Shown here piece after piece: positions 1 through 9,505 of a stretch of 54,729 nt of DNA; the stretch's first letter is position 1; every line of letters begins with the position of its first letter. The notes under the pieces are model-generated. The model saw nothing but the letters and a program-made list of their open reading frames with translations. It was not told where the DNA came from and did not search any database. The stretch comes from Bacillus sp. REN16. Lineage in GTDB: Bacteria > Bacillota > Bacilli > Bacillales > Bacillaceae_L. The translations under genes were made by a program, and so were the position numbers. Where the stretch lies: the NCBI RefSeq assembly GCF_020731355.1, contig NZ_JAJFZK010000016.1, positions 1 through 54,729 on the forward strand, given 5' to 3'.

Positions 1-1
1 G

Positions 2-142
2 TGGACGCTACAGGGACTATTGGATGAACTTGACATGATTGAACGGTTTGAAGCGCCTGAACACGGTCGCATCCTTGGCGAGATGACAAAGAAACAGATT
101 GAAATCTACCAAGCCCTTGGGGTTGAACCTCCATCGTTATAA
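2..142 (+). CDS. IS1634-like transposase, C-terminal end only
   Basis: The window opens inside this gene: 46 codons are open from base 2 and end at a TAA. The peptide has the tail typical of IS1634-group transposases, with ELDxIERFE, then GEMTKKQ, then QALGV near the end. The catalytic domain lies outside the window. The family call rests on a short tail remembered from homologues, so it is moderate. Confidence 0.55.
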   Translation, partial: WTLQGLLDELDMIERFEAPEHGRILGEMTKKQIEIYQALGVEPPSL

Positions 143-204
143 ATTCCGGGAATGCAGGTTAAATGGAAGCAACTCACAACCCTTTTTGATCTTCTATAAG
201 CTTA

Positions 205-370
205 TCATGCACTTTCTATTATCTTTTTCGCTTTTTCTTCGTCCCACTTCAATTCTGCTTTCAATGATTTTTTCAGTGATTTTAATATACCGGTAGCTCA
301 TGCACCAGCAATTATTGCACCAACAACAGTTTCCCATTGCCTACCTATTTCTAAACGACGAAGAATTCCG
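205..370 (-). pseudogene. Decayed unknown gene, minus strand
   Basis: One minus-strand frame reads like real protein on both sides of an in-frame TGA (complement of 298-300). Before the stop it has RRLEIGRQWETVVGAIIAGA, after it ATGILKSLKKSLKAEL and a charged tail ending at a TGA at 205-207. A glycine/alanine-rich hydrophobic segment followed by a lysine-rich helix suggests a membrane-protein end. I cannot name the family. The rest of the 143-540 interval holds nothing else I can support. Confidence 0.3.
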
Positions 371-542
371 TGACCCCCTACACTTAACGTTCACCCATTA
401 AACTGGTTCGCTTGGATAGGTCATATCCATCTGAATCGAATCATGGCAACTACCCTTGTATAACATGTTTAGGGTCCTACTTAATAAAGAGAATTGTGAC
501 ACCTAATATATTAATATATTAGAAGTTTCAAATAATTTAGTA

Positions 543-571
543 TTGACTATTTATTTCTGATATTTTAGAAT
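543..571 (+). promoter_or_regulatory. SigA-type promoter of the frl/hyu cluster
   Basis: TTGACT at 543-548 and TAGAAT at 566-571 are separated by exactly 17 bases, in a very AT-rich stretch ahead of the kinase gene. It is the best promoter in the leader and would drive the kinase-hyuA-hyuB-SIS genes. Confidence 0.7.
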
Positions 572-582
572 ATATTAAAGGA

Positions 583-617
583 TATAAGTATATATAATGG
601 CTTATAAGTATATATAA
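583..617 (+). promoter_or_regulatory. Two 15-bp direct repeats, probable operator
   Basis: TATAAGTATATATAA occurs at 583-597 and again at 603-617, a 20-bp period (two helical turns). Each copy contains a loose dyad TTATA-N6-TATAA or its close variant. They lie just after the -10 box, where a repressor would block elongation or initiation. The GntR/UTRA regulator at the end of the cluster is the obvious candidate ligand; that link is inference. Confidence 0.5.
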
Positions 618-660
618 CCATTCATAACTTAATAGGATTGGAGAGATTCTTATTATTAGA

Positions 661-1545
661 GTGCTCGGAATGGGAGACAACGTATGTGACATTTATATGA
701 GTTCTAACCAAATGTATCCGGGTGGCCAAGCATTAAATGTTGCAGTGTATGCAAAGCAGCTTGGTGTAGATTCTGGTTATGTCGGTGTATTTGGTAATGA
801 TGGCATAGCAGCACATATTTTACATACATTGAAAACTCTTTCGGTTGACCATACTTATTGCCAGCAGCATGAGGGCGAGAATGGGTATGCCTTAGTGAAA
901 ATCGTAAATGGCGATCGGGTTTTTGTAAGAAGTAACCGTGGGGGAGTAGCAAAGGAATTTCCAATCAATCTAACTAAAATCGATGATGATTATTTAAGAA
1001 GATTTGATTTGATTCACACAAGTAATAATAGTTATTTTAATGATAGACTACCTATTATCAAGGAGCTTGGTATCCCCCTTTCATATGATTTTTCAAATTT
1101 CTGGGATAACTGGCATATCACTGAACAACTGTGTCCTTTTATAGATTTTGGTTTTCTTTCATGTAGCTCAATGACGAATGAAGCTGTTATAGAGGTATGT
1201 AAGAAAGTACATAACTTAGGCTGTAAAATTGTCATTGCAACTATGGGAGATAAAGGAGCATGGCTTTTTGATGGGGAATCCCCTATATTCCAAGAAGCAA
1301 GAAAAGTGGAAGCTGTAGATACTCTTGGTGCGGGAGATTCCTTTATAGCTAGTTTCTTAGTTAATTATTTCGATTATAAGAAGACGAATGATGTTTTGAT
1401 AGATGATAAAGTAAAGAGAGAAACCATTTATCAAAATTCTTTGGATAAAGCTGCAAAATTCGCTGCAAAAAATTGCTTGGTTGAAGGCGCCTTTGGATTT
1501 GGGGTAGATGTACCAAAACCATTAAGAAACCAATTAAAAATATAG
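661..1545 (+). CDS. frlD: PfkB-family sugar kinase, fructoselysine 6-kinase (FrlD)-like
   Basis: A carbohydrate kinase of the ribokinase/PfkB fold. In FrlD relatives it phosphorylates C6 of an Amadori product such as fructoselysine. The N-terminal substrate motif YPGGQALNVAVYAKQLG and the C-terminal DTLGAGDSF, with the catalytic Asp, are both present; 294 residues is slightly long for the family (about 260). The GTG at 661 lies 15 bases after GGAGAG (640-645), which is too far. In-frame ATT codons at 652 or 655 are 6 or 9 bases away and give the usual spacing of residues before GDN, so a rare ATT start is likely. The company of a FrlB-like SIS protein, sugar ABC importer and GntR/UTRA regulator supports a fructosamine role. 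Substrate is inferred. Confidence 0.75.
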   Translation: MLGMGDNVCDIYMSSNQMYPGGQALNVAVYAKQLGVDSGYVGVFGNDGIAAHILHTLKTLSVDHTYCQQHEGENGYALVKIVNGDRVFVRSNRGGVAKEFPINLTKIDDDYLRRFDLIHTSNNSYFNDRLPIIKELGIPLSYDFSNFWDNWHITEQLCPFIDFGFLSCSSMTNEAVIEVCKKVHNLGCKIVIATMGDKGAWLFDGESPIFQEARKVEAVDTLGAGDSFIASFLVNYFDYKKTNDVLIDDKVKRETIYQNSLDKAAKFAAKNCLVEGAFGFGVDVPKPLRNQLKI

Positions 1546-1589
1546 TAGTTCAAAGGTAAAAAAATTTAATATATGAGACGGTGATATTA

Positions 1590-3662
1590 ATGAGTTACAT
1601 GATTGGTGTAGACGTTGGTGGAACGTTTACGGATTTTTCAATATTTGATAAACAGGTTGGAAAACTACAACACTTTAAGCACAGTTCAACGCCGGATGAC
1701 CCATCCGAAGCAATTGTAAGCGGTATCTTATATTTGTTAGAAGTGAATAGAATTCAACCAGAGAAAGTTAGTTATTTAGCGCATGGTACGACCGTCGCTA
1801 CGAATGCTCTAATTGAGAAAAAAGGAGCCAGAATTGGCCTAATCACAACAAAGGGTTTTAAGGATTTAATGGAGATAGGTTGGCAAAAGAGACCATCCCT
1901 GTATAATCTTCTTAAAGAAAAACCAGAAAGCTTAATACCTCCAGGTTTAAAGTGCGAAGTAGAAGAACGAATATTATACGATGGTTCAATCGATATCGCA
2001 TTAAATGATGGAGAAGTACGACGTGCCGTAAGATACTTGCAGCAGCAGAATGTACACGCAATTGCTGTATGTACATTGTTTTCTTTCATTAATCCTTCAC
2101 ATGAACAACGCATCAAAGACATCATCTTAGAAGAATTTCCCGAAGTTTATATTACAACCTCCTCGGAACTTGTTCCGGAGATAAGAGAGTATTCACGAAT
2201 GAGTACAACTGTCCTTAATACATATTTAGGTCCTGTTATGAAAAAATATATTAATAAATTTGAGAATTCCATCGCAGACTCTGGAATTGAAACTGCACCA
2301 TATGTTACTCAATCCAATGGTTCCATTATATCAATACATGAAACAATTGAGTCTCCAATAAAAACTGCCGTCTCAGGGCCAAGTGCGGGTGTAATAGGGG
2401 CAAGCTATATTGCTAAGCAAAGCGATATAAGTAAGATTATTACTTTCGATATGGGTGGTACTAGTATCGATGTAAGTCTAATAGAAGATGGAAAGACTCA
2501 GATTTCAAATGAAAGATTGATAGAAGGATATCCTGCGAGAATTCCAATGATTGATATTGCTACCTTAGGTGCAGGTGGCGGGTCTATTGGAAGAATCGAT
2601 GAAGGTGGAGTTCTGAAGGTTGGTCCCCAAAGTGCTGGTGCAACACCAGGACCTGCTTGTTATATGCGTGGGGGGACATTACCTACAGTTACGGATGCAA
2701 ATGTTGTTTTAGGAAAACTAAATCAAGAAAAAATCTTAGGTGGACGAATGGAAATAGATATTAGTCTCGCCAAGAAGGCAATTGAAGTGAATATTTGTAA
2801 CCAGTCAACTTTAGACCTTGCCAGTGCTGCCGCTGGAATCATTTCCGTTGTTAACTCGAATATGATTAGGGCGATTCGACTTGTTTCTGTGGAAAAGGGA
2901 TATGACCCTAGAGAGTTTACACTTATGGCATTTGGCGGAGCAGGTCCTCTACACGCATGTGAAGTTGCTGAGAAGATGGGAATTAAAAATGTACTTGTCC
3001 CTCCTTCACCAGGGACACTTTGCTCCTTGGGGCTCCTTATGGCAGATACGAAATTTGATGTTAGCCTTTCAAGGGTTCTAATTGCAAATTCGGAGAACAT
3101 TGAAACAGTTAGGGACATCATTGGAAAAATGATAGTAGAAGGAAATACAATGCTTGAGAAGGAGGGGGTAGACCGAACAGACCGACGCTTTACTTGCACA
3201 ATTGAATGCAGATATGATAGACAAAATTACGAAATACCTATAGAGATTGGTACAAATTTTACAGAAGCTGAAATGAATCAATTAATTTATGATTTCCATG
3301 AACAACACAATAAATTGTATGGATACAGTAACTATAACATGAAGATTCAAATGGTGAATTATCGGGTAAGCGCTATTGGGATCATTGAAAAGCCTGATTT
3401 AAAAGAGGATGAAATTATCCCTGATGCACCAGCCCCGATGCCTATTCAAAAACGGGAAGTCATGTTTGAAGGCCATGAGATATTTAAATCAACTTACGTA
3501 TTTAATCGAAATGAAATTAAATCCGGCTGCACAATTAAAGGTCCAGCCATCATAGAAGAAATGGATTCGACCACAATTATTCCCCCGAAATGGGTTGCTT
3601 ATACAGACGGGTTTAAAAATATAAGGGCTAGTTATATAGGAGGGGAAATATTTGAGTCGTAA
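1590..3662 (+). CDS. hyuA: Hydantoinase/oxoprolinase subunit A (HyuA family)
   Basis: The ATP-binding subunit of the HyuAB family, which includes N-methylhydantoinase and 5-oxoprolinase. These enzymes use ATP to open or hydrolyse a cyclic amide or related carbonyl. Visible motifs are the ASKHA-type GVDVGGTFTDFS at the N-terminus, HGTTVATNAL around residue 65, FDMGGTSIDVSLI near 290, GAGGGSI, and FGGAGPLHACEVAEKMG near 450. Length (690 aa) fits. The ATG at 1590 is preferred over an in-frame GTG at 1581 because of spacing from GGTGAT. It overlaps hyuB by 11 bases, so the two are translationally coupled. Sitting between a FrlD-like kinase and a FrlB-like deglycase, it probably acts on a glycated cyclic substrate; that is inference. 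Confidence 0.85.
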   Translation: MSYMIGVDVGGTFTDFSIFDKQVGKLQHFKHSSTPDDPSEAIVSGILYLLEVNRIQPEKVSYLAHGTTVATNALIEKKGARIGLITTKGFKDLMEIGWQKRPSLYNLLKEKPESLIPPGLKCEVEERILYDGSIDIALNDGEVRRAVRYLQQQNVHAIAVCTLFSFINPSHEQRIKDIILEEFPEVYITTSSELVPEIREYSRMSTTVLNTYLGPVMKKYINKFENSIADSGIETAPYVTQSNGSIISIHETIESPIKTAVSGPSAGVIGASYIAKQSDISKIITFDMGGTSIDVSLIEDGKTQISNERLIEGYPARIPMIDIATLGAGGGSIGRIDEGGVLKVGPQSAGATPGPACYMRGGTLPTVTDANVVLGKLNQEKILGGRMEIDISLAKKAIEVNICNQSTLDLASAAAGIISVVNSNMIRAIRLVSVEKGYDPREFTLMAFGGAGPLHACEVAEKMGIKNVLVPPSPGTLCSLGLLMADTKFDVSLSRVLIANSENIETVRDIIGKMIVEGNTMLEKEGVDRTDRRFTCTIECRYDRQNYEIPIEIGTNFTEAEMNQLIYDFHEQHNKLYGYSNYNMKIQMVNYRVSAIGIIEKPDLKEDEIIPDAPAPMPIQKREVMFEGHEIFKSTYVFNRNEIKSGCTIKGPAIIEEMDSTTIIPPKWVAYTDGFKNIRASYIGGEIFES

Positions 3663-5367
3663 TGTAGATGCCGTTACATTAGAAATCGTAGGTAACTTGT
3701 TGCTTTCAATTGCAGAAGAGATGGGAGTTGCACTTATAAGAAGCGCATATTCTACAAACATCAAAGAAAGAAGAGATATTTCTACAGCGGTGTTTGACCC
3801 GGATGGCAATATGGTAGCGCAAGCTGAACACGTGCCTATGCATTTAGGATCATTGTTAAGCATTATTAAAGAGGTATATCGAAAGTACCCTGTTGACACG
3901 ATTAAACAAGGAGATATGTTTATAGGAAACGATCCGTATAATGGGGGGGGAACTCATTTGCCAGATATTACAATCGTTGCACCAGTCTTCTCCCATGGGA
4001 AATTGATTGGATGGGTTGCAAATCTGGCACACCATAGCGATGTAGGCGGAAAAGTGCCTGGGTCGACTTCCGGGGATGCAGTAAGTATTTTTCAAGAAGG
4101 TCTTAAAATTCCACTCACAAGACTTTGCCAAGGTGGGAAAGTAAATGAAGAAATTATCGATTTTGTTTTAGCAAATAGTCGTCTTCCAGGTGAGCGTTAC
4201 GGAGATTTAAATGCACAAATCGCCTCAAATCGTGTGGGTATGAAGCGTTTACTAGAAGCGTATGCGATATATGGAGATTTGTTAGTAGATAGTATGTACG
4301 AGCTGCAAGATTATGCGGAAAGAAGATTAAGAGCGGGAATCGCCAAACTTCCAGACGGGGATTATGAATTTACAGATTACATGGATGATGCAGGTGTTGC
4401 GAGCCCTAACCCAATTCAGATTTCAGTAAAAATCAGTATTCGGGGAAAAAAGATGGATCTTGACTTCACAGGAACGCATCAACAAGTAGAGGGTCCAATT
4501 AATGTTACCTATAATGGTCTATTAGCAACCGTGTTCTATGCGATAAAGGCACTTGTTGATCCAGAGATTCCGTCTAACGCTGGAATATACCGTGTATTTA
4601 ACATCATTGCTGAACCAGGACTGATTGTAAATTCGCAGAATCCTGCTCCTGTTGGAGCACGAATTGATACTTGCATGCGTGTAGCAGATGTTATATTTGG
4701 TGCAATGGCACCTGTCGTACCTGAGCGTGCGATTGCAGGGTGTAATAGCTCTTGTACAACTGCAGTTTTTAGTGGAAATAGTCCAACTGACAAGGAAGAT
4801 TTTTATGTATACCTGGAAACAATTGCAGGTGGATCAGGTGCAAGTATGCATGGTGATGGGCTTAATGGAGTGCAAGTTCATTTGACAAATACATCGAATT
4901 TGCCAATTGAAGCACTAGAAATGGAATTTCCTCTTGTTCTTGTTCGTGAGTACTCACTTATTACTGATAGTGGTGGTGCGGGTGAACATAGGGGTGGACA
5001 AGGAATATGCAGAACATTTGAAGCTCGTTTTGATAATGTATCTTTTACAGGTTTAGGTGATAGACAAAAGTTCCAGCCATGGGGTCTCAATGAGGGGAAA
5101 GAGGGTGCGGGTGGACAGTACTATCTGTATCGAAAGGATGGTAGCACGCAAACCCTTTCGTCAAAATGTACCGAAGTTAATCTTCGAGCGGGAGATATTA
5201 TAGAGATACATACACCTGGTGCGGGTGGTTATGGAGATCCTAGGAAAAGGAATCCAAATCAAGTATTGGTCGATGTAATTGAAAATAAGGTAAGTGAAGG
5301 TAAAGCATTAGAACTTTATGGTGTGAATGTTAAGAGAGTCAAAGAGAACTACCAAATCGTGAAATAG
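3652..5367 (+). CDS. hyuB: Hydantoinase B/oxoprolinase subunit (HyuB family)
   Basis: The partner subunit of HyuA, 571 residues, typical for the family. Signature stretches are GNDPYNGGGTHLPDITIVAP near residue 100, a HHSDVGG segment near 125, GGSGASMHGDG near 390 and GGAGEHRGGQG near 440. It starts with TTG after TAGGAGGGGAAATA, an ideal ribosome site lying inside the end of hyuA. HyuA and HyuB form a heteromeric ATP-dependent complex in characterised systems. No other hydantoin-pathway gene (carbamoylase, hydantoin racemase) is nearby, which argues against a simple hydantoin-utilisation cluster. Confidence 0.85.
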   Translation: MSRNVDAVTLEIVGNLLLSIAEEMGVALIRSAYSTNIKERRDISTAVFDPDGNMVAQAEHVPMHLGSLLSIIKEVYRKYPVDTIKQGDMFIGNDPYNGGGTHLPDITIVAPVFSHGKLIGWVANLAHHSDVGGKVPGSTSGDAVSIFQEGLKIPLTRLCQGGKVNEEIIDFVLANSRLPGERYGDLNAQIASNRVGMKRLLEAYAIYGDLLVDSMYELQDYAERRLRAGIAKLPDGDYEFTDYMDDAGVASPNPIQISVKISIRGKKMDLDFTGTHQQVEGPINVTYNGLLATVFYAIKALVDPEIPSNAGIYRVFNIIAEPGLIVNSQNPAPVGARIDTCMRVADVIFGAMAPVVPERAIAGCNSSCTTAVFSGNSPTDKEDFYVYLETIAGGSGASMHGDGLNGVQVHLTNTSNLPIEALEMEFPLVLVREYSLITDSGGAGEHRGGQGICRTFEARFDNVSFTGLGDRQKFQPWGLNEGKEGAGGQYYLYRKDGSTQTLSSKCTEVNLRAGDIIEIHTPGAGGYGDPRKRNPNQVLVDVIENKVSEGKALELYGVNVKRVKENYQIVK

Positions 5368-5412
5368 TAATTCAAAAATAAATCTTATTGAAAAAGAACG
5401 TGGAGGAGAAAA

Positions 5413-6384
5413 ATGCAAGTTAAAGACATTATAAGAGACGCAAAAGGAAAAATTGATCATGTTGGAGGTTTGAAGCACGTTTATTTTGTGGCATGTGGAG
5501 GTTCCCAAGCTGCCATATTTTGTGGCCACTATCTCCTAAATAAGGAAGCAACAACATTTGGTTCTTCTATTTATAACAGTAGCGAGTTTTTAAATGCTAC
5601 GCCGGCCATGTTAGATAAAAGATGTATTGTTGTACTTTGCTCTCTTAATGCAACTGCAGAGACAGTGGAAGCAGTTAAGCTATCTAGGGAAAAAGGAGCT
5701 ATCACCATTGCAATGACAGGTTTTCCTGATACTGAAATGGCTAAGAATGGGGAATATGTAGTTGTTTATTCAAATGGTGATGAACAAATCTATAGCCAAA
5801 GTAACCAGTCTAATGCCTTAAGAATTGGATTTGAAATTTTACACCAATTTGAAAACTACCCAAAATATGAGGCTGCAATTGATTCATTCACAAAGATTGA
5901 TCAAATTGTTGCAAATGGAAAGAAATATATTGAAAGAATTGCAAATGATTTTGCAAAGGAATACAAGGATGATGAGACTTTCTATGTAATGGCAAGTGGA
6001 CCTATGTACAGCACTGCATATACTATGAGTTATTGCCACCTTATGGAAATGCAATGGAAGCATGCAATTCCAATGCATTCTGGTGAATACTTCCACGGAC
6101 CATTCGAAACTACTGATAAAAACCTTCCAATAATTCTATTTGTAAGTGAGGGTAGTACACGCCAATTAGATGAAAGGGCATTAACATTCTTAAACAAATA
6201 TGCTGACAGAGTTACTGTTATTGATGCCAAAGAACTTGGAGTAAACATTATTGATGACAGGGTAGTAGAGTTCTTTAATTCTGTAATAATGATTCCAATA
6301 GAACGTAATATTGTTTCTCGTATGGCAGAAATAAGGAATCATTCAATGGATATGCGGAGATATATGTGGAAAGTGGAGTATTAA
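5413..6384 (+). CDS. frlB: SIS-domain sugar isomerase, fructosamine-6-phosphate deglycase (FrlB)-like
   Basis: A two-SIS-domain protein of 323 residues, matching the length of FrlB, which splits fructoselysine 6-phosphate into glucose 6-phosphate and lysine. The first SIS motif is VYFVACGGSQAA near residue 20; the second half has YVMASGPMYSTAYTMSYC and then PMHSGEYFHGPFE, a stretch typical of this group. Its ATG follows GTGGAGGAGAAAA. Position after kinase and HyuAB suggests it takes the phosphorylated product. The amino partner released (lysine, glutamate or another) cannot be read from sequence. Confidence 0.75.
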   Translation: MQVKDIIRDAKGKIDHVGGLKHVYFVACGGSQAAIFCGHYLLNKEATTFGSSIYNSSEFLNATPAMLDKRCIVVLCSLNATAETVEAVKLSREKGAITIAMTGFPDTEMAKNGEYVVVYSNGDEQIYSQSNQSNALRIGFEILHQFENYPKYEAAIDSFTKIDQIVANGKKYIERIANDFAKEYKDDETFYVMASGPMYSTAYTMSYCHLMEMQWKHAIPMHSGEYFHGPFETTDKNLPIILFVSEGSTRQLDERALTFLNKYADRVTVIDAKELGVNIIDDRVVEFFNSVIMIPIERNIVSRMAEIRNHSMDMRRYMWKVEY

Positions 6385-6712
6385 ATAAAATTAATCTTTT
6401 GGTGAGTTTATACAAATACACAATTTAAAAAATATCTGGAGTCAGCTTTAATAGATTTGAATTGATAAGTATTTATCCGTTTGATTGGTAGTGGTACTAA
6501 AGGTTACACAAAAAGAAAATGTATCAACCGAAAGGGCAAGAGGAATGTGGTGTAATTATTGTTAAAACGATTGTTGATCATCCGATGTAGAAGATGAGGA
6601 AGCAAAACAAAGAAGATCAGGGATATCTTTAAATAGGTAATTCGCAAGGACTTTTTTGTTCTAAGTAAGTTCAATTGTTATCTTTTAAAATCAAAATGAG
6701 GGGTGTAGATTT
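6385..6712. other. 328-base gap inside the catabolic cluster
   Basis: No open frame with a ribosome site was found, and no riboswitch-like structure that I recognise. It is the only long gap between genes of the cluster. A weak TTGTTC/TATCTT pair near the right end could serve a second promoter for the prpD-importer half, but I do not rely on it. Confidence 0.35.
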
Positions 6713-8110
6713 ATGGAAACCGAAACGAAACTTAATAACACATCAACTTTTGAATTAGCAACATTTGCATCGACATTAAAATATGAAGATATTCCAGAAG
6801 AAGTTATAACAAAAGCAAAATATTTACTATTAGATTATCTTGGAGCTATGGTACCAGGTAATCAGGAAGAGATGGCTAAGATACTTTATAGATTTGTTAA
6901 TAAAGTTACAGGTCCAGCCGAATCAAGCCTTATAGGGATGGATATAAAAGTTGGTGCACAGTGGGCAGCGTTATATAACGGGGCGGTCGGTCATTTAATT
7001 GATATGGACGATATCCATTGGGGAAGTGTTACTCATGCAGGTGTATGTATCTGGTCATCAGCTCTTGCTATGGCAGAAAAAACAAACGCAAGTGGTAAAG
7101 AATTGCTTACTGCTGCAATAGCCGGGTATGAAGTTGCTTTACGAATTGGATTAGCTGTTCAGCCAGACCATTATGTTCGTGGATTTAATCCAAGTGGAAC
7201 AATTATGACATTTGGGGCAGCAGCCGTAGCTGCTCGTCTTCTAAAACTTGACCCTCTCAAGACAACACATGCACTTGGTATGGCGGCTGTTATGGTTGCT
7301 GGAAATAAAGCGCATCTAACGGAAAGAGTTATGACAAAGGATTATAACTCCGGATTTTCTTCAAAGTCTGGCATCCTAGGGGCTTTGTTAGCAGAAGAAG
7401 GTTTTACAGCGTCTACGGATGAATTAGAGAATCCTTGTGGCTTTTTACATCTCTATGGAGAGCGTGCGTATCCTGAAGAACTAACAAAGGGATTTAAGAA
7501 TATATGGCATATTATGAAGACCGGACAAAAATTATATCCTGCATGTCGTGTTATGCATTCTAGCATTGATGCAGTTTTAGACTTCAGAGAAAAATTCGAC
7601 GTTGATAAAATTGAGAAAATCACTTCACGGCTTTTTGCAACGGGGGCATATATCATTGATGACAATTGCCCTTGGTCTGGTGAGAAAGGTATTATGGGTG
7701 CACGATTTTCTGCTCAATATAATATTGCAGTTGCATTATTATATGGAAAAGAAGGGATGTGGGATCTGTACGACCCAGTTAAGGCAATGGAATATATGAA
7801 GATGGAAAGAGTACGAGAACTAATTAAAAAAATTCAAATTATTCATGTTAAAGAATGGGATGAAGACACTTCTAAGTATTCCGCATGCGAAGTGGATATA
7901 ACATTAAACAACCAGACTCATTTTACAAAAAAACTTTCAAGTGCTTTTGGTGATCCAGATAATCCTATTCCTTATCCTGAGCAAATCAAAAGATTCAAGA
8001 GTTTACTCAGTGTTGTTGGGTGGAGTGAGTCGAGGATGGAAGGCGTTATTAATGGTGTTCTTAGTTTAGAAGATGTGGAGAACATTAACAAAATAATGGG
8101 GTACCTATGA
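6713..8110 (+). CDS. MmgE/PrpD family protein
   Basis: 465 residues, full length for the MmgE/PrpD family, whose members include 2-methylcitrate dehydratase, cis-aconitate decarboxylase and iminodisuccinate epimerase. Visible family stretches are KYLLLDYLGAMVPGN near 40, GAVGHLIDMDDIHWGSVTHAG near 90 (a conserved Asp-rich and His block), GYEVALRIG near 140 and GFNPSGTIMTFGAAAVAARLL near 160. Start ATG follows GAGGGGTG. In this operon a plain propionate role is unlikely, because no citrate synthase or lyase partner is present. It could isomerise, epimerise or dehydrate the amino-acid part of the substrate; that is speculation. Confidence 0.75.
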   Translation: METETKLNNTSTFELATFASTLKYEDIPEEVITKAKYLLLDYLGAMVPGNQEEMAKILYRFVNKVTGPAESSLIGMDIKVGAQWAALYNGAVGHLIDMDDIHWGSVTHAGVCIWSSALAMAEKTNASGKELLTAAIAGYEVALRIGLAVQPDHYVRGFNPSGTIMTFGAAAVAARLLKLDPLKTTHALGMAAVMVAGNKAHLTERVMTKDYNSGFSSKSGILGALLAEEGFTASTDELENPCGFLHLYGERAYPEELTKGFKNIWHIMKTGQKLYPACRVMHSSIDAVLDFREKFDVDKIEKITSRLFATGAYIIDDNCPWSGEKGIMGARFSAQYNIAVALLYGKEGMWDLYDPVKAMEYMKMERVRELIKKIQIIHVKEWDEDTSKYSACEVDITLNNQTHFTKKLSSAFGDPDNPIPYPEQIKRFKSLLSVVGWSESRMEGVINGVLSLEDVENINKIMGYL

Positions 8111-8195
8111 ACAATTAGTAAATAAAAAGTGCAGTTACGAGACTATTTATAGGATCCTATAAACTGTTATATATAAATTAAACAGGAGTGATATA

Positions 8196-9452
8196 ATGAA
8201 ACGTATTTGTTCATTAATATGCATTGCTTTAGTAATGCTACTGATTGGATGTAGTTCCACTGAATCTACTTCTAATCCTAAGAAAGATGATTCAGAACAG
8301 GATAAACAAAAGGTACAATTAAGTTGGTCAATGTGGGCTAATACTCCTGAAGAAAAACAGGCTTGGGAAAATCTAGCGAATAAGGTAACGGAGGAATATC
8401 CAAACATTGAAGTTAAAGTTCAAACTGTGGGGTGGGCAGATTATTGGACTAAATTACCTACAAACTTTGCCAGTAATAAGGAGGCTGATATAATTTCTGT
8501 TCATTATTCAAGAGCTCAAGGATTCGCATCCTCGTTTTTACCATTAGATGATTTTATTAAAAATGATCCAAATATAAAAATTGAAGATTTCAATGAGCAC
8601 ATTCTAAATAGTTTTAAGTATAAAGAACAACAAGTAGGTTTACCTTATGATTTTGGACCGTTTGTGGTTTATTATAATAAAGACCTTTTTGACAAGTATC
8701 AAATTCCCTATCCTGAAGCTGGATGGTCATGGGAAGAGTTTGTAGAAACAGCACGTAAATTGAGTCAGAATCAAGATAAGGGTTTTGTAGTATCTTCATA
8801 TATTGACCATTTTATACCGTTTATTTTCTCTAATGGTGGTAGTCATTTGGATGAAAATGGTAATTATGATTTAACGAATCCGAAGTTTGTAGAAATTATT
8901 CAAAGACTATCTGATATTGTAGTTGATGGATATGCCCCCCCTTTAGTAGCTACAGATAATCCTTTATGGGATCAAGAACAGTGGTTAAGAGGAAATATAG
9001 GAATGTTTGTAAATGGACCATGGGCCATGGGGGGTCTGAGTAACAACGCTAATTTTGATTTTGATATAGTACCAATACCAGAAGGTAAGGATGGATCAGT
9101 TACAGCTATTGTTGGGTCAGGGTTCAGTATTTCCAAAGGAACTAAATTTCCTGAAGAGGCTTTTAAAGCTCTTACTGTTCTTACTAGTGAGGATAGCTTA
9201 ATTGAATTAGCGGAATTAGGAAGGGCATTTCCAGCGAGAAAATCAGGACATGACATATATTATGAAACTGTTCCAGAAAGTTTTAAAGATGTTTTAACCT
9301 ATGCAAGTTCCAACGCAAAGGGATACTTAACTACTCCAACATGGCAACAAGGATATGATTTAATTCTCAGAGGGCTAGTACCAATATTCAATGGTCAAAT
9401 ATCTGTTGAGGAAGGTCTTAAAGACTTACAACAACAACTAGAAAATTTATAA
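8196..9452 (+). CDS. ABC sugar-importer solute-binding lipoprotein (FrlO-like)
   Basis: Family 1 extracellular sugar-binding protein. The N-terminus is a lipoprotein signal (MKRICSLICIALVMLLIGCSS) with the lipobox Cys at residue 19, so it is anchored outside the membrane. Typical features follow: WSMWANTPEEKQAWENLA, GLPYDFGPFVVYYNKDLF, and NIGMFVNGPW in the third quarter. It lies directly upstream of two permease genes and after the MmgE/PrpD gene. Ligand specificity cannot be read, but the cluster suggests a glycated amino acid or peptide. Confidence 0.8.
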   Translation: MKRICSLICIALVMLLIGCSSTESTSNPKKDDSEQDKQKVQLSWSMWANTPEEKQAWENLANKVTEEYPNIEVKVQTVGWADYWTKLPTNFASNKEADIISVHYSRAQGFASSFLPLDDFIKNDPNIKIEDFNEHILNSFKYKEQQVGLPYDFGPFVVYYNKDLFDKYQIPYPEAGWSWEEFVETARKLSQNQDKGFVVSSYIDHFIPFIFSNGGSHLDENGNYDLTNPKFVEIIQRLSDIVVDGYAPPLVATDNPLWDQEQWLRGNIGMFVNGPWAMGGLSNNANFDFDIVPIPEGKDGSVTAIVGSGFSISKGTKFPEEAFKALTVLTSEDSLIELAELGRAFPARKSGHDIYYETVPESFKDVLTYASSNAKGYLTTPTWQQGYDLILRGLVPIFNGQISVEEGLKDLQQQLENL

Positions 9453-9459
9453 AACACTT

Positions 9460-9481
9460 AGAGGGAGGGTTTCCTCCCTCT
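9460..9481 (+). terminator. Attenuator hairpin between binding protein and permeases
   Basis: AGAGGGAGG (9460-9468) and CCTCCCTCT (9473-9481) form a strong 9-bp stem with a 4-base loop followed by a short T run. In this position it probably raises the level of the binding protein over the permeases by partial termination and 3'-end protection. Confidence 0.65.
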
Positions 9482-9505
9482 TTAACTTAATAGGGGGTGA
9501 GTATC

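Noticed and set aside
99..296. Open frame of 65 codons at the left end
   Set aside because: It overlaps the transposase tail in another frame, has no ribosome site and shows no protein-like pattern.
2723..3199. Long minus-strand frame of 158 codons inside hyuA
   Set aside because: Shadow of hyuA; serine-rich composition, no ribosome site.
6385..6712. Riboswitch before the MmgE/PrpD gene
   Set aside because: No conserved aptamer core or expression-platform hairpin could be drawn.
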